Assembly (NCBI RefSeq): GCF_901538355.1
Contig: NZ_LR593887.1
Coordinates: 6,610,920 to 6,674,919 of the forward strand
DNA length: 64,000 nt
Origin: Tuwongella immobilis
GTDB taxonomy: Bacteria > Planctomycetota > Planctomycetia > Gemmatales > Gemmataceae
Direction of reading: 5' to 3'
Positions 17,655 to 24,746 of this stretch are shown one piece after another. Positions within the stretch are counted from its first letter, which is position 1; the number at the start of each line of letters is the position of its first letter. The notes beneath the pieces were generated by a model. That model had not been told where the DNA came from. It made no database searches and saw only the letters and a list, made by a program, of their open reading frames with translations. Position numbers and translations under genes: made by a program.

Positions 17655-18518
17655 ATGAATCGGCGAAATGGACTCACGCTCATCGAGCTTCTCGTCGTCT
17701 TGGCGATATTGGCCCTGTTGATTGGTCTGCTATTGCCTTCCGTTCAGAAAGTGCGAGAGGCAGCCGCGCGGATGCACTCCATGAACAATCTCAAGCAAAT
17801 CAACCTCGGTTTGCAACATTATCTCGCTTCACATTCCGGCAAAATTCCTGCGATCTATGCACAAACAGAACCGAACAAATTGAGTTCTCTCTGGTTTACA
17901 TTGATGCCGTATATTAACAATGGATCGATTTATCAGAGCTATCAGAACGATCCGGATCAGCTGGTGAAAGAATTCATTAGCCCGGCCGATCCAACGGTGC
18001 GACGCGTTTCTTGGAAGACTTATGTCCGTTCCGATGACTACCGCGGTGATTGTTCTTACGCGGCGAACGCCCAATGTTTTGGCTTCAACGTCGCGATCCA
18101 ACAGATAACCGATGGCACCTCACAAACCTTTTCGTTCGGCGAACGATATGCCACCTGTCGAGACATCGCTGTGAGTTGGGGCGTAACTCAAGGGGAAATG
18201 ATTTACGGCAGAATGCGGCGTGCAACGTTCGCTGATAATATGCTGTTCTTTCCGGACGGTTCCCCCGCAGGTGGTCAGGGAGATGCCTTTCCGAAGTTTA
18301 TGGGCACACCTCCGCGGCTTGGGTGCAGTCATGGCCCGTACACTTATCAACTGGCCCCAAGGCCAAGCGATTGCGAATTGTATTTGGCCCAAACTCCGCA
18401 CCCCGCCGGGATGCTCACGGCTATGTTTGATGGAAGTGTGCGAACCACCGCTCCGAACGTCTCGGAATTCGTCTTCTGGGCCACCGTCACTCCCGCCGGC
18501 GGCGAGATTTTGGAATAA
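17655..18518 (+). CDS. DUF1559 prepilin-like protein (cassette A)
   Basis: 287 residues from the ATG at 17655, which has GGAG 5 nt upstream; in-frame ATGs at 17643 and 17649 add only Met-Glu repeats. A type IV prepilin leader '[12 protein letters not shown]' with the conserved Glu at +5 precedes a hydrophobic helix, then '[11 protein letters not shown]...[13 protein letters not shown]', the planctomycete DUF1559 signature. The C-terminal part has a 'FDGSVRT' motif as in the SBP_bac_10/H-X9-DG segment. It is probably processed by prepilin peptidase and surface-displayed. Compared with the cassette B protein it is nearly identical except at residues about 72-81, 95-99 and 178-233 (numbered from 17643). 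The role is unknown. Confidence 0.9.
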   Translation: MNRRNGLTLIELLVVLAILALLIGLLLPSVQKVREAAARMHSMNNLKQINLGLQHYLASHSGKIPAIYAQTEPNKLSSLWFTLMPYINNGSIYQSYQNDPDQLVKEFISPADPTVRRVSWKTYVRSDDYRGDCSYAANAQCFGFNVAIQQITDGTSQTFSFGERYATCRDIAVSWGVTQGEMIYGRMRRATFADNMLFFPDGSPAGGQGDAFPKFMGTPPRLGCSHGPYTYQLAPRPSDCELYLAQTPHPAGMLTAMFDGSVRTTAPNVSEFVFWATVTPAGGEILE

Positions 18519-18572
18519 CCCACCGCATCCCAATCAAATCCCTCATCCCCGCGTACAAGCCCAGTGCTGGGG

Positions 18573-18710
18573 CGTCAGCCAGCGACAGATCCCCGCCAGC
18601 AAGCCCCAGAAGTGGCCCCCGCGACGAGCATTTTTCGGGGTGAGCGGATTGACGCAGTCAACCGATCGCCCCGATAAATGACCGGAGCGAAGACGGGGTT
18701 CGCCAAGGGG
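18573..18710 (-). repeat. Right inverted-repeat arm of cassette A
   Basis: 138 bp, the reverse complement of 17207-17344 with three mismatches noted. It contains a 52-nt palindromic segment at 18629-18680. It lies between the DUF1559 stop and the 3' end of the HemW-like gene. Confidence 0.9.
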
Positions 18711-18835
18711 ACCACGTTCCCTTGGCCAGGGCGTGGGACAGCGTCCCACACCACCCAACATCCCACACCACTCACCCAGACAGCGTCCCACCCACACTCC
18801 CATCCAAACCGCCCAAACCACCTAAACCAGACCAA

Positions 18836-20032
18836 TCACAGCAATCGTTCGACGAGCCAGTCGGCGAGGCGGCGGCCTTGGCGGGTGATGGCGAAATGGG
18901 TGGGGGTATGGGCGAGGAAGCCGGCGTCGACGAGGGGCTGGTGGGATTCGGGGAGGAGTGAATCGAGTGGGACGCCGGTTTGGGCGTGGAATGATTCGCG
19001 ATGAATGCCTTCGCAGCGGCGCAGTTGCACGGCAAGGGTTTCGCGGGCGCGTTCATCTGGGCTGAGTTCTTCGGATTGAAACGTGGGTGATTCTCCGGCG
19101 AGGCATTTGCGGAGATAGTCGGCCAGGCTTCGGGTGTTGAGTTCGCGTTTGCCGGCGACGTATCGAGCGGCACCGACACCGAAGCCGAAGTAGGCATGGT
19201 TGGCCCAATAGACTTCGTTATGTCGGCAGCGCTGGCCGGGCTGAGCGAAGTTGGACATCTCGTAATGGTCCCAGCCGTGCGCGGTCAAGAAATCGATTGC
19301 CCATTCGTATTGCGCCAGTTCGGTATCTTCATCCAGGGGTTGGACTTGGCCGCGTTCGCGTTGTTTCCAAAGTGGCGTTCCTTTTTCGTAGGTCAAACCG
19401 TATGTGGACAGATGCGAGACGCCCAAATCGAGGGCAGTTTGGACATCGGTTTGCCAGTCGGCGAGGGATTGGCCTGGAATGCCGTAGATGAGATCGATGG
19501 ATAATCGCGGGATGCGGGCTTGGACTCGGGCGATTGCTGGGGCGATGCTGGCGGCATCGTGTCGGCGATCGAGCGCAGCCAGGGCGGCGGCATGGAACGA
19601 CTGCACCCCCATGCTGACGCGGGTGACGCCGATGTCGGCCAACGCCGCGACGCGATCGGCGTCCAAGGTGTCGGGTGTGGATTCGATGGAAAATTCAACG
19701 GATTGATGATCGGGGCGTAATGGCAGCCAGCGATCGAGAATTTGGCCAAGCTGGAGAAGTTGGGCAGGCTCCAAGAGTGTGGGTGTTCCCCCGCCGAGAA
19801 ATCGCATGGCAACTGGGGTAGGCTGGCGAAGCGAGGCCGATAGTTCGGCTTCGAGTGCCTCCAGGTATAATGCTTGGCGATGGGCTTGGCCGGTGACAAC
19901 GGCAAAGTCACAGTAACCGCAGTGATGCGCACAGAACGGAATGTGAACGTAAGCGGTACGCGGTGTCTGCCAGGGGGGATCAACCTGCACAATTTTCTCA
20001 CTTTTTCTGTTCGGCCACGCGGGCAAATGCAT
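18836..20032 (-). CDS. hemW: HemW-like radical SAM protein
   Basis: 398 residues from the ATG at 20032. The CxxxCxxC cluster motif is in 'CAHHCGYCDF' near residue 34. 'FLGGGTPTLL', 'ESTPDTLDADR', 'SMGVQSF' and 'IDLIYGIPGQ' follow, as in the HemN/HemW family. HemW is a heme chaperone rather than an active coproporphyrinogen oxidase, and old annotations call it oxygen-independent coproporphyrinogen III oxidase-like. The C-terminal winged-helix 'HemN_C' region is present. Its 3' end abuts cassette A and its start diverges from the envelope operon at 20316. Confidence 0.92.
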   Translation of the reverse strand: MHLPAWPNRKSEKIVQVDPPWQTPRTAYVHIPFCAHHCGYCDFAVVTGQAHRQALYLEALEAELSASLRQPTPVAMRFLGGGTPTLLEPAQLLQLGQILDRWLPLRPDHQSVEFSIESTPDTLDADRVAALADIGVTRVSMGVQSFHAAALAALDRRHDAASIAPAIARVQARIPRLSIDLIYGIPGQSLADWQTDVQTALDLGVSHLSTYGLTYEKGTPLWKQRERGQVQPLDEDTELAQYEWAIDFLTAHGWDHYEMSNFAQPGQRCRHNEVYWANHAYFGFGVGAARYVAGKRELNTRSLADYLRKCLAGESPTFQSEELSPDERARETLAVQLRRCEGIHRESFHAQTGVPLDSLLPESHQPLVDAGFLAHTPTHFAITRQGRRLADWLVERLL

Positions 20033-20315
20033 TGAATAGTATAGCGGATTTGAAACGGGATTGTTTGGCGGACGTCGGCAGAAGCGGCAGAATCGGAAAA
20101 ATCGATCACGTCGCTCGAATGAATGTGCCGATGAACTCGTTGTCCGTGATGTGGAACGATTCTGCATCTCTCTACCGGAGGGGTTCGCTGGCCAAAATGG
20201 CCAAACGGACGTGCAATCCGGGTCGTGCTTGCACCCAGCATATGGGGAAGTTATGCTGGTTGTGTTGGGATGATCTTCCCGATTTGTCTGATATTACCGA
20301 GATTGAGGGCTTCCG

Positions 20316-22448
20316 GTGAACAAGACGCCTCCCGACGTAGCCATGAAACGGCTGTCTCGCCAGATCGACGAAGCGTTCGAGGAAGTCGCCCGGTTGTCCG
20401 GGAAGAACTTGCCCCCGACCGACTTCTATCAGGAATTCCTGAGCCGGGTTCTGGCCGGTGTCGAAGCCCAAGCGGGGGCCGTCTGGATTCGTACCCCCCA
20501 GGGGTTTTTGCAACTGCAAACCCAAATTAACCTCGACAAGATCGGCCTGGATACGATCCGGCAAGCTCGTCAGCACCACAATGAGCTGCTCCGAGTGGCC
20601 TTCCAGGGCAAAAAGGAATTGATGGTCGAGCCGCACTCGAGCATCACCCTGGGCGAAGGGCAGAAGGTCGAAAACAAGACCGAATATCTGCTGCTGCTCG
20701 CGCCGATTCTCATCGACGATAAGACCGCCGTTGGTTTGTTGGAAATTTGTCAGGAAGTTGCCTGGGATGCGCGGGTGCATCCTACCTATCTGAATTATGC
20801 AATTCAGATGGCCGGCTACGCATCCAACTATCAACGGCAAATCCAAGCCCGGCAATCGAATACGCAAGAACAAGTCTGGGCGCAGTTGGAAGCGTTCAGC
20901 CGCTCGATTCACTCCAGCCTGAATCCGACCGAAGTGGCCTACCAGATTGCCAACGATGGCCGCCGATTGGTTGGGTGTGATCGCATCTCGGTTGCAGTGC
21001 GACACAAGAAGGCGAAATCGACGATCGAAGCCGTTTCGGGGGCAGATGTCGTCGAGAAGGCATCGAATGCGGTTCAAGTGATGCGGCGATTGTTCGATGC
21101 CGTCATCGATTGGAACGAAAAACTCGTCTATCGCGGCGAAAAAGACGAAACGCTGCCGCCGAAGGTGCTGCAAGCGCTGGACGATCACCTGGCGGAATCG
21201 AACGCCAAGTTGCTGGTCGTGCAGCCGATGCGGGACGAGCGCGAAAAGCCGACCAAAGACAAGCCCACGGTCAAGCCAGTGCGCTCGGCGCTGATGCTGG
21301 AATGCTATGAAACTCCAGCCGACGTTGAACCGATGATCGCCCGGTTGGATGTGGTTTGCAATCACGCGGCCCCGGCACTCTACAACGCGGCGGAAATGAA
21401 GCGCATCCCCATGCGGATGCTGTGGATGCCGCTGGCGAAGCTGCAAGAAGGGCTGGGTGGCAAGGCGCGGTTTTGGACGCTGTTTATCTCCGCGTTGCTG
21501 ATCGCCATCACCGCGGCGATGATTCTGGTGCCGTACCCGCTCAAACTCGACGCCAACGGGCAGCTTGTGCCGTCCGAACGAACGTACATCTATTCCACGC
21601 GGCCCGGTCGCATTGAGCAATTCAAGGTGGCTCCGGGTGATGTCGTGGTGCCGGATGCCCCGTTGGTGACAATGTTCGACAGCGAATTGCAGATGAAGCT
21701 CGATTCGCTGAAGAAGGAAATTGACATGGTTGGCCGCACCATCAATTTCTTGACGAATCAAATGACCGTTCCGAATAGCGATCCGGTCCAGCAAAAGCGG
21801 CTGGAGAAGGAACTCGCCAGCGAACGGGTGAAACTCGGTGCGTTGGGGTCGGAATTGGCCAAGATGGAGGCCATCCACAACTGCGATCGTCGGAATTCCG
21901 GCTACTTCGCGGTGGTGGCTCCAAAGTTTGCTCCGAATCGACTCGCCGCTGGGGATGCACCCCGTTGGACGATTTTGAGTGCGGACTTCCGGGAAAATCT
22001 CACGGGTAAGACGGTGAACCCCACCGACCCCGTTTTGCGACTGGGCAACAAGTACGGCCCCTGGGAAATCGAACTGAAGATTCCGCAGAAGCACATTGGC
22101 CAAGCGCTGCGAGCGTTCTCCACCAATGATCCGAATGAATACCTCGATGTCGACCTGATCGTGACCAGTGTGCCCACGGCGACCTATCGCGGGCGACTGT
22201 ATCGCAAGTACATCGGTGGTGAAGCGGTGCCGAATCGAGACGACCACAACGAATCGGAACCCATTGTGTATGCGTATGTTCGGATCAATGAGCCGGATAT
22301 GCCGGACGCGGAGAAGATTCCTGCGGATCTACTGGTGACCGGGGTGGAAGTTCACACGAAGATTCGTTGCGGCGATCACGCCATGGGCTACTCGCTGTTC
22401 TACGGACTGTGGGAATTCTTGTACCGAAATGTGGTGTTCTTCTTTTGA
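20316..22448 (+). CDS. GAF-domain HlyD-type adaptor, first gene of an envelope operon
   Basis: 710 residues from a GTG with GAGGG upstream; an ATG at 20343 is the alternative. The N-terminal 370 residues hold two GAF-like regions ('AGAVWIRTPQGFLQLQTQ', 'NDGRRLVGCDRISVAV'). A single transmembrane helix follows ('FWTLFISALLIAITAAMILVPY', about residue 390). The C-terminal part resembles an HlyD/membrane-fusion adaptor: 'LDANGQLVPSERTYIYSTRPGRIEQFKVAPGDVVVPDAPLVTMFDSEL' (barrel-sandwich or lipoyl-like), a coiled coil and a beta-barrel. Input sensing in the cytoplasm would thus be joined to an outer adaptor. Two genes with HlyD parts follow on the same strand. Confidence 0.85.
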   Translation: MNKTPPDVAMKRLSRQIDEAFEEVARLSGKNLPPTDFYQEFLSRVLAGVEAQAGAVWIRTPQGFLQLQTQINLDKIGLDTIRQARQHHNELLRVAFQGKKELMVEPHSSITLGEGQKVENKTEYLLLLAPILIDDKTAVGLLEICQEVAWDARVHPTYLNYAIQMAGYASNYQRQIQARQSNTQEQVWAQLEAFSRSIHSSLNPTEVAYQIANDGRRLVGCDRISVAVRHKKAKSTIEAVSGADVVEKASNAVQVMRRLFDAVIDWNEKLVYRGEKDETLPPKVLQALDDHLAESNAKLLVVQPMRDEREKPTKDKPTVKPVRSALMLECYETPADVEPMIARLDVVCNHAAPALYNAAEMKRIPMRMLWMPLAKLQEGLGGKARFWTLFISALLIAITAAMILVPYPLKLDANGQLVPSERTYIYSTRPGRIEQFKVAPGDVVVPDAPLVTMFDSELQMKLDSLKKEIDMVGRTINFLTNQMTVPNSDPVQQKRLEKELASERVKLGALGSELAKMEAIHNCDRRNSGYFAVVAPKFAPNRLAAGDAPRWTILSADFRENLTGKTVNPTDPVLRLGNKYGPWEIELKIPQKHIGQALRAFSTNDPNEYLDVDLIVTSVPTATYRGRLYRKYIGGEAVPNRDDHNESEPIVYAYVRINEPDMPDAEKIPADLLVTGVEVHTKIRCGDHAMGYSLFYGLWEFLYRNVVFFF

Positions 22449-22517
22449 GCCGATGTTGGCATAACAGCGGCCATGAATTGAATCGCACGTGCGTCGAAGG
22501 AATCGCGTCGGCGGGTT

Positions 22518-22559
22518 CGAGGGTGTCCCTCGTCCCCCAGACGCGATGCTCGTCTGGGG
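22518..22559 (+). terminator. Two adjacent hairpins between the first two envelope genes
   Basis: cgaggg/ccctcg (22518-22523 and 22527-22532) forms a 6-bp stem with a 3-nt loop. It is followed at once by ccccagacg/cgtctgggg (22535-22543 and 22551-22559), a perfect 9-bp stem with a 7-nt loop. No T-run follows, so this may be an mRNA processing or partial termination site setting the ratio of the two proteins. Confidence 0.4.
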
Positions 22560-22589
22560 ATCAGACTGCGTTCCGATCGAGGATGTGAA

Positions 22590-24617
22590 ATGCTGCGTCG
22601 AGTGATTTTTGCAATGGGATTGGGGGGGCTGTGTACCCTCGTAGCGGCGTGCGATGGCCCGTTCACCAAAGGGGGCCACACCTCGACCGTCAACCCCACC
22701 GCCAGCGAAGCCCCATCGGCGGGAGTCGCCCCGGAAACCAACATCGACATCGGCGAGCCGCTCTACACGCGCACCGAATGGGCACCCGCCAGTGACCAAG
22801 AACGCATCGCCGCCGAGCCGGTCGTGATTCCGCTCGCCAACCTGTCGCTGACTCAGCGGCAAGAAGTCTCCGCGCAAACCGATGGCTTCATTAAGTTTGT
22901 GGGCCGAGAACTCCAGTCCGGCGAGGCCGACCCGATCAACCCGGACGATCTGTATGTTCACGAACGCACGAAGAAGAAATTTGTGCGACTCAAGGAAGGC
23001 GACCCCGTCAACAAGAACTCGGTGCTGGTGCTGTTGGACGATCGGCAAGCCTCGGCAGAATACGAAGCCCTGGTGGCCGCCCACATCGCCGCCCTCAAAG
23101 ACGTGGACGCCGGCGGAGAAATGGTCAAGTTCGCCCGCAACCTGCTGACCATTCAAGAAGAACTGATCCGCACCAAGGCGACCCCCAAGACGGAATTGTA
23201 CAACGCTCAGGCGACTGAGATTAAGTATATCGCCGAGTTGGACAGCAAAAAGGCGCTGGTGACGAAGGCCAAGGCCGACATGGACAAGGCCAACGTCCGC
23301 CTGCAAATGCACGAAGTGCGCTCCGAAATCAATGGCCGAGTGGATCGCATCTTGCGGCATCGCGGCTTCTCCGTGAAGGCGACCGAGCCGATCATGCACT
23401 TGCTCAATCTCGATGAGTTGCGTGTGGAAGGCTATGTGCCGCTGGAGAATGTCGGTCGGCTGAAAGTTGGCATGCCCGCGCTGATCGAACCGACCATCGT
23501 AGAAGCTCCCACGGTGTCGAATATCGATCACCGCCAAGCGATTACGTCGATGGCGTACACGATCCGCCAAGGCGAGCCGATGATTCTGACCGCCAGCGAA
23601 GATCGAACCGTCAACGTCTGGAATTCCAAGAAACTGCTCGGCACCTGGACGCTGCCGGTGCCCGTGCGATCGGTGGCTTGCACGCCGCCAACGGTGGATA
23701 ACGCCCTGGCGCTGACCGGGTCGGATGATGGCAAGGGGCGACTGTGGAACCTGGTGGAACTCGCCGCCACCCCGGTGCGGGAACTCAAGGGTACCCATCG
23801 CGGGCCCATCCAATGCACGGCGTTTTCTCCCGATGGCAGCACCTGCATCACGGCGGATGACCGCGATATCTTCCTGTGGGATGTCAACACGGGCGAGAAG
23901 CTCTACACCTTCCCCAACGGTCACCGCGGCCCGATTACCGATGCCCGCTTCATTCCGCAGGGGCGACTCGTCTCGGCGGGACGCGACAACGCGCTCATCG
24001 TTTGGGAACTGGGCAAGAAAGCGGCCCGCATCGAACGCATCATCGATCACCGCGCTGGTGAAGTTGGCCAACTCGGTGTCAGCAGCGATGGCAACCGCGT
24101 GCTGTTCGATCAAGGCAAATCGCAGATGCACATCGTCAACCTGGCCGATGGTCAAACCGACGACGTGATTACCAACGTGCTGGAACAAGCGAAGTTCACC
24201 ACCACGGCGCTGTTCTCGCCCGATGATCGGCTGGTGCTGACCGCTTCGAGCGCGGAAGGCATTCTGCAATTGTGGCGTACCCCGACCAAGCCCGGCGAGC
24301 GCATCCCGGAACTGCGTCGGCTGATCTGCCCCGGATATTCTCCCGTGTCGTGTGCCATGTTTGTGCCGTTCCGCGATACCTCGCTGGTGGTGGTAGGCAC
24401 GCAAACCGGCCACCTGCACATTTGGCCCGCTCCCACCAAGGCGGAAAGCGATCAGCGCTTCGTCGGCGAAGTCACCTTCATCGATGGCGCGGTGGACACT
24501 GGCGGTCGCCAACTGCGTGTCTGGGCGAAGCTGAACAACACCGGCCCGTTCCGGCTGCGTCCGGGCACCACGGCTACCATGGTCATGATTCCGCCTTTGA
24601 CGCGAGACAGCAAGTAA
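22590..24617 (+). CDS. Lipoprotein with HlyD-type adaptor core fused to WD40 propeller
   Basis: 675 residues. The start has GAGGAT upstream. A lipoprotein signal ends in 'LVAAC' (Cys about residue 21). The next part resembles an adaptor: a barrel-sandwich half ('GFIKFVGRELQ...LKEGDPVNKNSVLVLLDD'), a coiled-coil (about 150-235), and the second half ('EINGRVDRILRHRGFSVKATEPIMHLLNLDELRVEGYV'). From about residue 310 to 625 there are WD40 repeats ('ILTASEDRTVNVWNSKK', 'LTGSDDGKGRLWNL', 'DDRDIFLWDVNTGEKLYTF', 'SAGRDNALIVWEL'). A final beta-strand stretch completes the adaptor barrel, so the propeller looks inserted in it. It is probably an envelope scaffold working with its neighbours. Confidence 0.85.
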   Translation: MLRRVIFAMGLGGLCTLVAACDGPFTKGGHTSTVNPTASEAPSAGVAPETNIDIGEPLYTRTEWAPASDQERIAAEPVVIPLANLSLTQRQEVSAQTDGFIKFVGRELQSGEADPINPDDLYVHERTKKKFVRLKEGDPVNKNSVLVLLDDRQASAEYEALVAAHIAALKDVDAGGEMVKFARNLLTIQEELIRTKATPKTELYNAQATEIKYIAELDSKKALVTKAKADMDKANVRLQMHEVRSEINGRVDRILRHRGFSVKATEPIMHLLNLDELRVEGYVPLENVGRLKVGMPALIEPTIVEAPTVSNIDHRQAITSMAYTIRQGEPMILTASEDRTVNVWNSKKLLGTWTLPVPVRSVACTPPTVDNALALTGSDDGKGRLWNLVELAATPVRELKGTHRGPIQCTAFSPDGSTCITADDRDIFLWDVNTGEKLYTFPNGHRGPITDARFIPQGRLVSAGRDNALIVWELGKKAARIERIIDHRAGEVGQLGVSSDGNRVLFDQGKSQMHIVNLADGQTDDVITNVLEQAKFTTTALFSPDDRLVLTASSAEGILQLWRTPTKPGERIPELRRLICPGYSPVSCAMFVPFRDTSLVVVGTQTGHLHIWPAPTKAESDQRFVGEVTFIDGAVDTGGRQLRVWAKLNNTGPFRLRPGTTATMVMIPPLTRDSK

Positions 24618-24746
24618 GGTAATCCATCGCTTCGTGGTGGGTGCAGATCATCCGCCACGAAGTCCCGCTACAACGGCTCCACTCGGTCATGGCCGACCGA
24701 GCATTGGCAGGGATGCTCTGGAAACTTTCCAAGGATCGAACGACTC

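Larger units (their letters stand above)
17207..18710. mobile_element. Cassette A: DUF1559 gene between 138-bp inverted repeats
   Basis: A unit of about 1.5 kb in which an AT-rich leader and one DUF1559 gene are bracketed by arms at 17207-17344 and 18573-18710. The arms are reverse complements with only three mismatches noted by eye. Less regular repeats of a GTGTGGGACGCTG type continue outside the arms (about 17104-17206 and 18711-18807). The same unit occurs again at 48049-49723. No transposase, recombinase or obvious target-site duplication is present. I infer a non-autonomous mobile cassette moved in trans, though segmental duplication with gene conversion is an alternative. Confidence 0.65.

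Noticed and set aside
18177-18344. Diversity-generating retroelement as source of the variable patch in the DUF1559 cassettes
   Set aside because: Differences between the copies are not limited to adenine positions; they include synonymous C/T and G/A changes and all base types. No reverse transcriptase or template repeat was seen in the window.
17207-18710. Ordinary insertion sequence with an encoded transposase
   Set aside because: The only convincing gene between the repeats is DUF1559. Other open frames there are short shadows without transposase motifs.
20172-22247. 691-codon antisense frame opposite the GAF-HlyD gene
   Set aside because: The plus-strand gene has a GAF, TM and adaptor layout and a ribosome binding site. 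The antisense frame is compositionally odd (many R, H, Q) and has no recognisable domain.
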